From assembly GCA_001898415.1 (NCBI GenBank), contig MKTU01000026.1, positions 2,376 to 66,375 of the forward strand: DNA of 64,000 nt, read 5' to 3'. How positions within the stretch are numbered: the stretch's first letter is position 1; each line of letters starts with the position of its first letter. Below the pieces are notes generated by a model, which was given only the letters and a program-made list of their open reading frames with translations, did not search any database and was not told the origin of the DNA. Made by a program: the position numbers and the translations under genes. Shown here in pieces: positions 51,653 through 62,172 of this stretch. This DNA comes from Rhodanobacter sp. 67-28 (GTDB lineage: Bacteria > Pseudomonadota > Gammaproteobacteria > Xanthomonadales > Rhodanobacteraceae).

Positions 51653-52383
51653 TTCTTGTCGGCGCGGGACCGCACGTAAATGTGCTTGCCGTTGCCGATC
51701 TGGCGCTCCTCGGTGTCGAACAGGCCGATGCCCTTGATCAGGCCGCTCAGTTTTGCGTAGCCATAGTTGCGCGAGTCGAAGTCGGGCGACTGCTTGTTGA
51801 TGATGCTGCCGACCGGCCCGAGGCTGGCCCAGCCGGTCTCGTCGGACGCGGCCTCGATCGCATTGCGCAGCATGTTCATCAATTTGCTGTCGCCGCGCAG
51901 TTCCTTCGCCGAGCGCTGTTTCGGTGCCGTCTCGGTTTCGGTCTCGCTGGTGCCAGCCAGCACCTCGGTATAGATGAATTTGTCGCAGGCGGTGCGGAAC
52001 GGCTCCGGCGTCTTCTTCTCGCCGAAACCGTAGACGATGCGCCCCGATTCGCGGATGCGCGAGGCGAGGCGGGTGAAATCGCTGTCGCTGGAGACGATGC
52101 AGAAGCCGTCGAAGCGCTCGGCGTAGAGCAGGTCCATCGCGTCGATGATCATCGCCGAGTCGGTGGCGTTCTTGCCGACCGTGTAGCGGAACTGCTGGAT
52201 CGGCTGGATCGAGTAGCGCAGCAGCGCTTCCTTCCAGCCGTTCAAGTCCGGCTTGGTCCAGTCGCCGTAGATGCGCTTGACGTGGGCGGTGCCGTATTTG
52301 GCGATCTCGGCCAGCAGGCCCTCGACGATCGCCGGGCGGGCATTGTCGGCATCGATCAGGACGGCAAGCTTGTCGTGGGCCAT
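51649..52383 (-). CDS. NYN-domain protein with LOTUS/OST-HTH C-terminus
   Basis: This 244-residue protein has an N-terminal PIN-like NYN nuclease domain. Its acidic residues are seen in L-I-D-A-D-N-A, T-D-S-A-M-I-I-D-A-M-D and S-S-D-S-D-F. The C-terminal part at about 160-240 has the OST-HTH/LOTUS pattern (G-W-A-S-L-G-P-V-G-S-I-I, F-D-S-R-N-Y-G-Y-A-K-L-S-G-L). It may be an RNA-binding nuclease; the family is uncharacterised in bacteria. It overlaps tilS (ATGA), so the two proteins are made together. Confidence 0.88.
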   Translation of the reverse strand: MAHDKLAVLIDADNARPAIVEGLLAEIAKYGTAHVKRIYGDWTKPDLNGWKEALLRYSIQPIQQFRYTVGKNATDSAMIIDAMDLLYAERFDGFCIVSSDSDFTRLASRIRESGRIVYGFGEKKTPEPFRTACDKFIYTEVLAGTSETETETAPKQRSAKELRGDSKLMNMLRNAIEAASDETGWASLGPVGSIINKQSPDFDSRNYGYAKLSGLIKGIGLFDTEERQIGNGKHIYVRSRADKK

Positions 52384-52450
52384 GGCGGTGTCCGGCAGCG
52401 GAAGGTGGGTCGATGGTAGCGCGCGCCGGCGCGCGGGTGCCTGACGGGCC

Positions 52451-53665
52451 TCACTGGAGTACGCCGCCCTCGCGCAAGGATTGCTTCAAGGTGTCCACGT
52501 CTTTCCAACCGCTGAACTTCGTCACCAGTTGACCATGACGGAATAGGTAGAAGGTGGGCATGGCCCAGCTGTCGAGCATGGACCACTCGCTGTCGTGCCA
52601 GGCGATGTGGATCGGTTGATCCGGAAACTCGCGGTTCCAGTCGCTGACCGCGTCGAGCTGCTCGTTCTGGCTGGCCAGCCAGATGGCGTTGCCGGCAAAA
52701 AGGGAGCGCAACTGGGCGTCTGCACGGATCGCGCGCGCGGCATCCCGCGAGAAGTGGCAGGACGCCACTACCACGATGCGCAATGGCGCGGACAGATCGA
52801 AGGATTGGCGTGCCATGGTGCCGGTGCGTGCATCCACGGTCAGTGCGGTCGGTTGTCCCGGCGGCGGCGATGCGGCACGGCGGAACGTCGGAATGACGGG
52901 GATGCCCATCTCCGGGTGATGTCGCGCCAGGGTGTTCGCGGCATCGAAATCGCGGCCGGTGATCAGCGCCTGGTGGAGGCGCGCATAGTCCTTGTCCGAG
53001 GCCATGCCTCGTCGGTGCATTTCAGCCAGATCCATCCGCAGTTGGGCGATGTGGGTCGGGCTTGGCGCGTGGAACACCACGGCTTCCGCTGCGCGCTTGA
53101 GCAGCCTCAGGTCAGTGTGGCTGGCCAGGCGCAGGCGCTCAGGCGCTTGTGCATCGCCGAACAGTCGGTCGTAACGCCGTTCGACCCAGGTGGAGCGCTC
53201 GGCAGGGGACGGTGAGGGGATGGTTTCCTGCAGAACGAACTCGTCATAGTGTCGCTCCAGCATGCTCTCGCCGCATGTGTCGACGGCGCATCCCCGGCTG
53301 GCGGCGTCCTGCGCGCGTTCATGGTTTCGGCGGGACTGCTCGGCGGGTGTCAGTCCGTCGACGGCATGGCTTTGCGCGCCGAACAGGGCAAGCAGCTGCA
53401 CGATCTGTGGGCGCGTCAGCTCGTTGGCCGGGTCCTCCAGCGACATGCCGCGCAGGCCGTGTGGGCCGAAGTCGAGCTGGGCAAGAAACCGTTTGCGCCC
53501 GCCAGGCGACAAGTCGTCCAGCGGCGAAGTGCCTGGCTGCGTGTCATGCAGATAGCGCGCCAGTGCCGCTCTTGAGGTGATCGGCGCGGGTGCGGTCGAC
53601 GAGGCAACCACGATGCACGCTGGGGAAAGGCAGAGAACCAGGACGGCAAGTTGCACGCGATTCAT
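52451..53665 (-). CDS. Secreted protein with C-terminal thioredoxin-like fold
   Basis: This 404-residue protein has a signal peptide (about 1-22), then a helical region of unknown type (about 30-290) with a Cys pair G-C-A-V-D-T-C. A thioredoxin-like domain closes it. That domain has C-H-F-S at 303-306 (a single active-site Cys, C-x-x-S) and the cis-Pro A-M-P-T-F at 368-372. The single Cys suggests a glutaredoxin-like or mixed-disulfide job rather than a full oxidase. It sits between accA and the NYN gene. The N-terminal part is not recognised. Confidence 0.75.
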   Translation of the reverse strand: MNRVQLAVLVLCLSPACIVVASSTAPAPITSRAALARYLHDTQPGTSPLDDLSPGGRKRFLAQLDFGPHGLRGMSLEDPANELTRPQIVQLLALFGAQSHAVDGLTPAEQSRRNHERAQDAASRGCAVDTCGESMLERHYDEFVLQETIPSPSPAERSTWVERRYDRLFGDAQAPERLRLASHTDLRLLKRAAEAVVFHAPSPTHIAQLRMDLAEMHRRGMASDKDYARLHQALITGRDFDAANTLARHHPEMGIPVIPTFRRAASPPPGQPTALTVDARTGTMARQSFDLSAPLRIVVVASCHFSRDAARAIRADAQLRSLFAGNAIWLASQNEQLDAVSDWNREFPDQPIHIAWHDSEWSMLDSWAMPTFYLFRHGQLVTKFSGWKDVDTLKQSLREGGVLQ

Positions 53666-53740
53666 GGCGGGCCTCGTGGTGCAGCCAGTCAGGGCCCGGC
53701 ATCGGGTGGCTGGTGCACCGGCGATCGGTCGCTGGCGAAG

Positions 53741-54697
<957 letters not shown>

Positions 54698-54857
54698 TCG
54701 TTGCTGTTCATTGCACGGAAGCGCACAAGTATACCGTTCCGCAAGAAAAGGCGAGAACGGCGCCGTATGGCCGTGATCGGGTCGACAGATGCCTGCCGCG
54801 GGCGCGGCGATTGCGTTATCGTCCGCCCCATCGAGCACCCGCCGCCGGATCGCCGCC

Positions 54858-55232
54858 ATGCCCAGCAAACCCATCGACAACGCGAAACTCGACCGCATCG
54901 TGGCCGAGGCGCGACGCGCCGCCGAGCAGCGCGAGCTGGGCTATCGCGAGCGGGCGCTGAAGATGTATCCGTGGGTGTGCGGTCGCTGCGCCCGCGAGTT
55001 CACGCGCGCCAATCTGCAGGAACTGACCGTGCACCACCGCAACCACGATCACGACTTCAACCCGGCCGACGGCAGCAACTGGGAACTGCTGTGCGTGTAC
55101 TGCCACGACAACGAGCACGCGCGGCATATCGACCACGTGCGCGGCGGGGTGATGGCAGTGGAGGAAGCGCCGCCGGCGACGGGCAATCCGTTTGCCGACC
55201 TGAAGGCGATGATGGAGCGGGGCGGCAAGTAA
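54858..55232 (+). CDS. yajD: HNH nuclease YajD
   Basis: This 124-residue HNH protein has [21 protein letters not shown] and [11 protein letters not shown], giving two zinc Cys pairs around the His-Asn-His site. It ends [10 protein letters not shown] as in E. coli YajD. Its role is unknown. It lies on the opposite strand inside the dnaE-accA group, divergent from accA. Confidence 0.9.
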   Translation: MPSKPIDNAKLDRIVAEARRAAEQRELGYRERALKMYPWVCGRCAREFTRANLQELTVHHRNHDHDFNPADGSNWELLCVYCHDNEHARHIDHVRGGVMAVEEAPPATGNPFADLKAMMERGGK

Positions 55233-55244
55233 TCCCGCGAAGGC

Positions 55245-55913
55245 CTACCTGCGTCGATAGATGCCGTCGAAGCGGACGTTGAGTCCGCCGCACTGGTGAT
55301 TGTCGCTGACCACCAGAAACTTCCCGACCAGGAAGGCGCTCACCTCGCACGCATCGTCGACAAAGGTTGCGTGATGGCCGCTGGGCCGTGCCTCCCCGCC
55401 CATGGCGCCCAGGTTGGGGCCGCCGGGGAACTGGTCCGGCGGCGGGTCGGCCATCGGGTAATAGGCTTCGCCGTCGGCACGCAACATGCCGTTGTCATGG
55501 CGGATCGTGATGCGGTTGTCCCCCTGCACCCAGTCGCCTTCCCATGCCGACGGTGATGGCTGCGCCAGCACCGGCCGCAGGCGGTTGCGCGGCAGCCAGC
55601 CGGCGTGTCCATCCTGGTTGTCGGGAAACATGACGCAGGCGTAGTCGCCGCGGACGTCGCCCGCCAGTACCTGGTCACCCGGGATCAGGTAGGCCTTTTC
55701 CCGGCAGCGATCCGCCGTGGAAGGGCAGTCGTCGGTGCCCGCGACGAAGTGGGCGCGTCCGTCGCCGACGACTTCGGCGAGTGTCGTCTGATCGCTGCTG
55801 CCATCGCCTCCCTCGCACAGAAACGGCGCGTCGGGATGTGTCTGCTGCGCATGGACGCCGCCGAAAAAAACCAACGCGAACAGCGCGAAAGTCCATTTAT
55901 GGGCAACGGTCAT
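55245..55913 (-). CDS. Secreted protein, unknown function
   Basis: This 222-residue protein has a signal peptide (F-A-L-F-A-L-V-F-F-G-G-V-H-A). The mature part has about six Cys that could form disulfides and an SH3-like stretch (Y-A-C-V-M-F-P-D-N-Q-D-G-H-A-G-W-L-P). The second half has D-N-R-I-T-I-R-H-D-N-G and a final Cys-rich strand. ATG 55913 follows GGAGGGACC. I do not recognise the family. It lies between dnaE and the opposite-strand yajD. Confidence 0.68.
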   Translation of the reverse strand: MTVAHKWTFALFALVFFGGVHAQQTHPDAPFLCEGGDGSSDQTTLAEVVGDGRAHFVAGTDDCPSTADRCREKAYLIPGDQVLAGDVRGDYACVMFPDNQDGHAGWLPRNRLRPVLAQPSPSAWEGDWVQGDNRITIRHDNGMLRADGEAYYPMADPPPDQFPGGPNLGAMGGEARPSGHHATFVDDACEVSAFLVGKFLVVSDNHQCGGLNVRFDGIYRRR

Positions 55914-55964
55914 CGGTCCCTCCATGCGTGCTCGCAGACAATGGATACATGCCCCGGCGGTGTC

Positions 55965-58900
55965 TCAATCCTGCTGCTTGACGATGCGCAGGCGTGCGGC
56001 CTGCACTCCGGGCAGCGCGCGCACGGCGCGCAGCAGGGCGGGGATGGCGTCCACGCGCCATTCCTCGCCCAGTTCCAGGTCGGCCTGGGCGCTGCGGTTG
56101 CGGTAGCCGTGCAGGGTGACGCTGGCCTGGCCGCCGCGGTAGCCGGCCAGGGTGCGTTGCAGTTGTTCGGCGAAGTCGGCGTGGATGCCGTTCAATTTCA
56201 GTTGCAGCAGGCGCGCGTGCCTGCGGCAGGCGTCGTCGAGCGAGCAGGCGCTGCGCGCGCGCAACTGGAAACCGCCGCCGGAGAATTCGTCGATGCGCAG
56301 GCCGCCGTCGACGACCAACAACTGTCCGCGCGTGAGCAGCGGCGCGGCCTGGTGGTAGATCTCGCCGAAGAAACTCACCTCGATGGCGCCGCCGCCGTCC
56401 TCGATGCGCACGAACGCGTCGCTGTCGCCGCGCTTGCGCACGGCGGCGACCATGCCGGCGATGGTCCAGGGCGTGTCCGGGCCGCGGCGGAAGCGGTTCT
56501 CGCTGCCGTCGTCGTTGCGGCGCGGCTTCGGCGGCTGATAGCGGTCGACGATCTCGCCCAGCGGACAGGTGGACAGCTGCGCCAGCTCGTCTTTCCACGG
56601 GTCGGTGGGGTGGCCGGAGAGGTAATGGCCGAGGGTGTCGCGTTCACCTTGCAGGCGTTGTTCCAGCGGCCACTCCGGCGCGGTCGGCAAGTCGATCTCG
56701 AGTACCGGCGTGGCCGAGCCCATCGCCGCGCCGAACATGTCGTTCTGGCCCGATTGCCGGTCGCGCTGGTGCTGTTCGGCGGCCTTGACCGCGTCGGGAA
56801 GCTGGAGCATCAGGCTGGCGCGGTTGGCCGCCAGCGCGTCCAGCGCGCCGGACAGGATCAGCGCCTCCAGCACACGCCGATTGAGCTTGCCCGGATCGAT
56901 CCGTCGGCAGAAATCGGCCAGGTCGGTGTAGCGCCCGTGCGCGCGCTCGGCGACGATCGCCTCGCACACGCCGTGGCCGACGCCCTTGATCGCGCCCAGG
57001 CCGTACTGGATGACCTTGGGTTCCACCGCCACGAACATGTACTCGGACGCATTGACGTCCGGCGGCTGCACCACGATGCCCAGTGCGCGCGCTTCGTTGA
57101 GGAAGGTGACCGCCTTGTCGGTGTTGTCCATGTCCGCGGAGATCGTCGCGGCCATGAACTCGGCGGGGTAATGCGCCTTCAGCCAGGCGGTCTGGTACGA
57201 CACCAGCGCGTAGGCGGCCGCGTGCGACTTGTTGAAGCCGTAGCCGGCGAACTTCTCCATCAGGTCGAAGATGGCGTCGGCCTTTTCGCCGCTGAGCCCG
57301 TCCTTCGCCGCACCCTCGCGGAAGATCGCGCGGTGCTTGACCATCTCCTCGACTTTCTTCTTGCCCATCGCACGGCGCAGCAGGTCGGCGCCGCCGAGCG
57401 TGTAGCCGCCCACGATCTGCGCCATCTGCATCACCTGCTCCTGGTAGACCATGATGCCGTAGGTCTCTTTCAGGATCGGCTCGACGCGCGGGTCGGGATA
57501 TTCGACTTCCTCGCGGCCGTGCTTGCGCGCGATGAAGCTGGGAATCAGATCCATCGGGCCGGGGCGGTACAGCGCCACCAGCGCGATGATGTCCTCGAAG
57601 CGATCGGGTTTCGCATCCTTCAGCATGCGCTGCATGCCGGAGGATTCGAGCTGGAACACGGCGACCGTCTGCGCCTTCTTCAGCAGCTCGTACGGCGCCG
57701 GGTCGTCCAGCGGCAGCGCCGAGATGTCCAGCGCCGCCTCGCCGGTTTTCGCGCGGCGCGCATTGATCGCCTTCACCGCCCAGTCGATGATGGTAAGCGT
57801 GCGCAGGCCGAGGAAGTCGAACTTCACCAGGCCGACCGCCTCGACGTCGTCCTTGTCGTACTGGGTGACCACACCGCCGCCGCCGGCTTCGCAGTACAGC
57901 GGGGAGAAATCGGTGAGCGGGGTCGGTGCGATCACCACGCCGCCGGCGTGCTTGCCGGCGTTGCGGGTGAGGTTTTCCAGGCTCAGCGCCAGGTCGATCA
58001 GCGCATGGGCGTCCTCGTCCTGCGCGTAGGCGTCGCAGAACTCGCGCACGACGCGGTCGGTTTCCTTCTTCGATTTCTCCGACAAGCCCAGCGCATCGGA
58101 CAGGGTCAGGTCGAGCGGTCGCGGCGGGATCATCTTGGCCAGCTTGTCGACCTGGCCGTAACCCATGCCGAGCACGCGGCCCGAATCGCGCAGCACCGCC
58201 TTGGCCGCCATCGAGCCGTAGGTGATGATCTGGCTGACCTTGTCGCGCCCGTACTTGCGCGCGACGTAGTCGATCACCTCGTCGCGGCGGTCCATGCAGA
58301 AGTCGATGTCGAAGTCTGGCATCGACACGCGTTCGGGATTCAGGAAGCGCTCGAACAGCAGGTCGAACTGCAGCGGGTCGAGGTCGGTGATCTTCAGCGC
58401 CCACGCCACCAGCGAGCCGGCGCCGGAACCACGCCCGGGGCCCACCGGAATGCCGTGTTGCTTGCCCCAGTTGATGAAGTCCGCGACGATCAGGAAGTAG
58501 CCGGGGAAGCCCATCTTGACGATGACGTCCAGCTCGCGTTCGAGCCGCGCGTCGTAGTCCGCGCGCGAGTGGCCGGCAGCCAGCGGCGCGAGTGCAAGGC
58601 GCTGTTCCAGGCCCTGCCGCGACAGTTCGCGGATGTGGCTGTCGAGGTCGTGGCCCTCCGGCACGGGGAAGTCGGGCAGGTAGTACTTGCCGAACTTGAG
58701 TTCCAGCGTGCAGCGCTTGGCCAGCTCGACGGTATTTGCCAGCGCCTCGGGCAGGTCCGCGAACAGCGTCGCCATGTCTCCGGGCGTCTTCAGGTACTGC
58801 TGGTCGGTGTATTCCCGCGGGCGCTTGGGGTCGGCCAGCACGCGGCCCTGGTTGATGCACACGCGCGCCTCGTGCGCGTCGAAGTCGGCCTGCTTGAGGA

Positions 58901-59504
58901 AGCGCACGTCGTTGCTGGCCAGCACCGGCAAGTCGAGCGTGGCGGCCAGGCCCAGGGCGGCGCTGTTCCAGAGTTCCTCGCCGTCGCGGCCGCAGCGGGT
59001 CAGCTCCAGGTACAGCCGGTCCGGAAACAGTCGTGCCAGCGCGCGCAGTTTCGCCAGCGCGGCATCGCTGCCCTGGTGCACCGCGATGCGGGCTACTTCG
59101 CTGTCGCGGCCGAGCAGGGCGATCAACCCGCTGCAGGCCTCGCCATGCAACCAGCCGGCGTCGATCAGTGCGCGTCCGCCGTGCTGGCCCTCCTGCCAGG
59201 CACGCGACACCAGCCGCGACAGGTTGAGGTAGCCGTCATGGTCCTGGCACAGCAGGGTCAGCCGCCACGGGCGCGGATCGTCCGGCGCCGAGACCAGCAG
59301 GTCGCAACCGCCGATGGCCTTGATTCCGGCCGCGCTGCAGGCTTTGTAGAACTTGACCAGCGCGAACATGTTGCATTCGTCGGTCAACGCCACCGCCGGG
59401 ATGCCGTCGCGCACGCAGGCGGCGACCAGCGCCTTGATGCGGATGGTCGAGTCGACCAGCGAGTACTCGCTGTGCAGGTGAAGGTGGGCGAAGCTGGCGG
59501 TCAT
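55965..59504 (-). CDS. dnaE: DNA polymerase III subunit alpha
   Basis: This 1179-residue replicative polymerase has the N-terminal PHP domain (H-L-H-L-H-S-E-Y-S). The polymerase core has P-D-F-D-I-D-F (catalytic Asp pair) and G-S-G-A-G-S-L-V-A-W. Tandem helix-hairpin-helix motifs and an OB fold near the C-terminus follow. ATG 59504 starts M-T-A-S-F-A-H-L. It is the E. coli-type dnaE, not PolC. It follows a TlpA-like gene and rnhB in the lpx block. Confidence 0.96.
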   Translation of the reverse strand: MTASFAHLHLHSEYSLVDSTIRIKALVAACVRDGIPAVALTDECNMFALVKFYKACSAAGIKAIGGCDLLVSAPDDPRPWRLTLLCQDHDGYLNLSRLVSRAWQEGQHGGRALIDAGWLHGEACSGLIALLGRDSEVARIAVHQGSDAALAKLRALARLFPDRLYLELTRCGRDGEELWNSAALGLAATLDLPVLASNDVRFLKQADFDAHEARVCINQGRVLADPKRPREYTDQQYLKTPGDMATLFADLPEALANTVELAKRCTLELKFGKYYLPDFPVPEGHDLDSHIRELSRQGLEQRLALAPLAAGHSRADYDARLERELDVIVKMGFPGYFLIVADFINWGKQHGIPVGPGRGSGAGSLVAWALKITDLDPLQFDLLFERFLNPERVSMPDFDIDFCMDRRDEVIDYVARKYGRDKVSQIITYGSMAAKAVLRDSGRVLGMGYGQVDKLAKMIPPRPLDLTLSDALGLSEKSKKETDRVVREFCDAYAQDEDAHALIDLALSLENLTRNAGKHAGGVVIAPTPLTDFSPLYCEAGGGGVVTQYDKDDVEAVGLVKFDFLGLRTLTIIDWAVKAINARRAKTGEAALDISALPLDDPAPYELLKKAQTVAVFQLESSGMQRMLKDAKPDRFEDIIALVALYRPGPMDLIPSFIARKHGREEVEYPDPRVEPILKETYGIMVYQEQVMQMAQIVGGYTLGGADLLRRAMGKKKVEEMVKHRAIFREGAAKDGLSGEKADAIFDLMEKFAGYGFNKSHAAAYALVSYQTAWLKAHYPAEFMAATISADMDNTDKAVTFLNEARALGIVVQPPDVNASEYMFVAVEPKVIQYGLGAIKGVGHGVCEAIVAERAHGRYTDLADFCRRIDPGKLNRRVLEALILSGALDALAANRASLMLQLPDAVKAAEQHQRDRQSGQNDMFGAAMGSATPVLEIDLPTAPEWPLEQRLQGERDTLGHYLSGHPTDPWKDELAQLSTCPLGEIVDRYQPPKPRRNDDGSENRFRRGPDTPWTIAGMVAAVRKRGDSDAFVRIEDGGGAIEVSFFGEIYHQAAPLLTRGQLLVVDGGLRIDEFSGGGFQLRARSACSLDDACRRHARLLQLKLNGIHADFAEQLQRTLAGYRGGQASVTLHGYRNRSAQADLELGEEWRVDAIPALLRAVRALPGVQAARLRIVKQQD

Positions 59505-59609
59505 GCAAATCTGCGCGCGTTGTCCGTGCAGGCTACCCGCCGCCGCAGGCAGCGGCAAGATTGACTTGCGCGGGGTTTGCGCGAAGCGCGGGCCGGCGCC
59601 GACCGGGGG

Positions 59610-60146
59610 TCATCGCGGCGCGAGCACCGGTGCCGCGATCGGCGGTTCGCGCAGCAACGCGTTGATCTCTTCGACGAGCGTACCGAGCATGTCTTCGCCA
59701 TATCCGACGTGGACATGGGCCACGGTGCCGTCACGATGCAGCATCACCATCACCGGGATTCCCGTGACGTCATACGGCTTGCCGATGGCGCCGTGACGAT
59801 CCCAGGTGAGCAGCAGTTCGGGGAGGCTCTTGCCCAGTGCGCGCGCGGCACGCAGGAAGACGCGGCGATCCTCCTTGTAGTTGACCGCCACCACCTGCAG
59901 CGACATGCCGCGCTTGGTCGCCAGCGATTGCATCTTCGCCAGCACCGGCATCTCCTTCATGCAGTAGCCGCACCAGGTCGCCCAGAAACTGATCACCACG
60001 ACCTTGCCGCGCAGCGAGGCCAGGCTCACCGTGTGTCCATCCATCGTTGGCCCCAGTGAATCCGGCGGCACGTCGCCGGGCCGCACGCCCGCGGTGGCGG
60101 CGAAGCAGCTCATCAAGGCGACCAGGAGCAGGCTCATCCGTCGCAT
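59610..60146 (-). CDS. TlpA-like periplasmic thioredoxin
   Basis: This 178-residue protein has a signal peptide (about 1-19) and a thioredoxin fold with active site W-C-G-Y-C (Cys59 and Cys62) and the cis-Pro G-I-P-V-M. The A-S-L-R-G-K-V-V-V-I-S-F-W-A-T-W entry is TlpA/ResA-like. It would reduce periplasmic disulfides, for example in cytochrome maturation. It has AGGGGA before the ATG. It is an addition between rnhB and dnaE, which are neighbours in E. coli. Confidence 0.88.
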   Translation of the reverse strand: MRRMSLLLVALMSCFAATAGVRPGDVPPDSLGPTMDGHTVSLASLRGKVVVISFWATWCGYCMKEMPVLAKMQSLATKRGMSLQVVAVNYKEDRRVFLRAARALGKSLPELLLTWDRHGAIGKPYDVTGIPVMVMLHRDGTVAHVHVGYGEDMLGTLVEEINALLREPPIAAPVLAPR

Positions 60147-60235
60147 GGCGTCCCCTTCATATCCATGGACCAGCGGTCACGAGAGGCCAGTGTAAGCGAT
60201 GGCCGGGTGCGGCAATCGCGGCCGCGATGTTTGCC

Positions 60236-60889
60236 TCAGAACAAGCTGGCCTGATCCAGCAGCAGGCGCACCGGGGCAAAGCTGCGGCGGTGCAGTGGGC
60301 ATGGCCCCAGCCGCTGCAGCGAGGAGAGGTGGGCCGGCGTGGGGTAGCCCTTGTGCAGGGCGAAGCCGTAGCCGGGATGGAGCGCGTCCAGTTCCACCAT
60401 CAAGCGGTCGCGGGTGACCTTGGCCAGGATCGAGGCCGCGCTGATGGCCGGTTCCAGCGCGTCGCCGCCGACGATCGCGCGCGCCGGGCAGGGCAGGTCC
60501 GGCGGCAGCTTGTTGCCGTCGATCAGCGCGTGCTGCGCGGCGGGCGCCAGGCCGGCGAGGGCGCGGCGCATGCCGGTCATGGTGGCGCGGAAGATGTTCA
60601 GCGAATCGATTTCCTCCGGCTCGACCAGCACGATGCAGTACGCCAGCGCGCGTTCGAGAATCAGCGGGAACAGCGCCTCGCGGCGCGCCTCGCTGAGCCT
60701 CTTCGAATCGTCGAGGCCGCGGATCGGCCGGACCGGATCGAGGATCACCGCCGCCACCGCCAGCGGACCGGCGAGAGGGCCGCGACCGGCTTCGTCGACA
60801 CCGGCGACCAGCAGGCTGGTGGCCGATCCGTCCTCGTCCGCCTGCGAGCGCGGCGGTGGGCGATGGCTGTCGAGAACAAGCTCAGCCAT
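60236..60889 (-). CDS. rnhB: Ribonuclease HII
   Basis: This 217-residue enzyme removes single ribonucleotides and RNA in DNA-RNA hybrids. It has the [12 protein letters not shown] start and acidic residues in D-D-S-K, then the late I-L-A-K-V-T-R-D. It overlaps lpxB by eight bases. Order lpxB-rnhB matches E. coli. Confidence 0.95.
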   Translation of the reverse strand: MAELVLDSHRPPPRSQADEDGSATSLLVAGVDEAGRGPLAGPLAVAAVILDPVRPIRGLDDSKRLSEARREALFPLILERALAYCIVLVEPEEIDSLNIFRATMTGMRRALAGLAPAAQHALIDGNKLPPDLPCPARAIVGGDALEPAISAASILAKVTRDRLMVELDALHPGYGFALHKGYPTPAHLSSLQRLGPCPLHRRSFAPVRLLLDQASLF

Positions 60890-62102
60890 CGGCGCGGCCG
60901 TGATCGTCGACCAGCTCCGCCACCGCGGTCGCGGCCCGTTCGCCGGCGTGGCCGGCCATGTCGCCGCGCAGTTCCTGGTGCAGGTATTCGAAGGCGGCCA
61001 CGATCGCGCTGCGGCGCTCGCTGTCGCCGAACAGGGCCAGCGTGGCGGCGGCCAGCTTGTCGGCGGTGCAGTCGTCCTGCATCAGCTCGGGCACCCACGG
61101 CCCCGGGCCCAGCCCGCTGGCGCGGGCCAGGATGTTGGGCAGCGAATAGACGTCCGTCTTGATCATGTTCAGGGCGCGCGCGATGCGATAGCTCAGCGGC
61201 GCCACGCGGTAGCCGACCACCATCGGCCGCTTGGCCAGCATGGCCTCCAGCGTGGCGGTGCCGGAGGCCAGCAGCACCACGTCGGCGGCCAGCATCGCCT
61301 CGTGGGCCTGGCCGTCCAGCAGCAGCGGCGCGGGTTCGCTGGCCGGCAATCGGGCGAGCAGTTCCTGCAACCGCGCGTGCACCCGTGCATTGGCGGCGGG
61401 GACCACGATGCGCAGGCCGGGCACGACTGCAGCAACGTGCTGCGCGGCATCCAGGAAAATCCGGCCCAGCCGATCCACCTCGGACATCCGGCTGCCCGGC
61501 AGTACCGCCAGCACCGGCGCCTGCTGCGGCAGGTGCAGCGCCTCGCGCGCGCCGACGCGGTCGGCGACCAGCGCGAAGCGGTCGGCCAGCGGGTGGCCGA
61601 CGAAGCGCGCGTCGATGCCATGGCGCGCGTAGATCGCCGGTTCCATCGGGAACAGGCACAGCACGCGGTCCGCGCTGCGACCGATCTTCTCCACACGATT
61701 CTCGCGCCATGCCCACACTGAGGGGCTGACGTAGTGAACCGTGCGCAAGCCGGCCTCCTTCAGGCGCCGTTCCACGCCGAGGTTGAAATCCGGGGCGTCG
61801 ATGCCGATCACCACCGCCGGCCTGGCCTGCCTTAGGCGCGCGACCAGGGAACGGCGCAGACGCAGCAGGCGCGGCAGGTGGCTGATCACCTCGCTGAAAC
61901 CGAACAGCGACAGCTCGCGGATGTCGTACCAGGACTCGAACCCCTCGCGCTGCATCCGCGCCCCGCCGATGCCGACGAAGCGCGCCTGCGGGTAGCGCTG
62001 GCGCAAGGCGACGATCAGGTCGGCACCGAGCTGGTCGCCGGAATCCTCACCGGCGAGGATGGCGATCAGCGGGGCAGGTGCGGAGACGCCGGTGTTTTGC
62101 AT
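60882..62102 (-). CDS. lpxB: Lipid-A-disaccharide synthase
   Basis: This 406-residue glycosyltransferase joins UDP-2,3-diacylglucosamine and lipid X in lipid A synthesis. Family motifs are [22 protein letters not shown] and L-P-G-S-R-M-S-E-V. It acts at the inner face of the cytoplasmic membrane. It follows lpxA after 63 bases that include a strong hairpin. Confidence 0.96.
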   Translation of the reverse strand: MQNTGVSAPAPLIAILAGEDSGDQLGADLIVALRQRYPQARFVGIGGARMQREGFESWYDIRELSLFGFSEVISHLPRLLRLRRSLVARLRQARPAVVIGIDAPDFNLGVERRLKEAGLRTVHYVSPSVWAWRENRVEKIGRSADRVLCLFPMEPAIYARHGIDARFVGHPLADRFALVADRVGAREALHLPQQAPVLAVLPGSRMSEVDRLGRIFLDAAQHVAAVVPGLRIVVPAANARVHARLQELLARLPASEPAPLLLDGQAHEAMLAADVVLLASGTATLEAMLAKRPMVVGYRVAPLSYRIARALNMIKTDVYSLPNILARASGLGPGPWVPELMQDDCTADKLAAATLALFGDSERRSAIVAAFEYLHQELRGDMAGHAGERAATAVAELVDDHGRADG

Positions 62103-62147
62103 TTCGTCTCCGTCGTGAAGCGAGAGCCAGAGCGCGTGCTTGATTTT

Positions 62148-62172
62148 GCGATAAGCGCGACGCGCTTATCGC
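62148..62172 (-). other. Hairpin over the lpxA stop codon
   Basis: GCGATAAGCGC (62148-62158) and GCGCTTATCGC (62162-62172) pair perfectly with a 3-base loop. The lpxA stop codon (62166-62168) lies in the stem. No T-run follows in the direction of transcription, so it is not a standard terminator. It may slow ribosomes or protect or process the mRNA between lpxA and lpxB. Confidence 0.55.

Noticed and set aside
55605-59564. Forward open frame of 1319 codons opposite dnaE
   Set aside because: Low-complexity Arg/Gln/His/Val translation typical of an antisense shadow; dnaE on the other strand is complete with all motifs.
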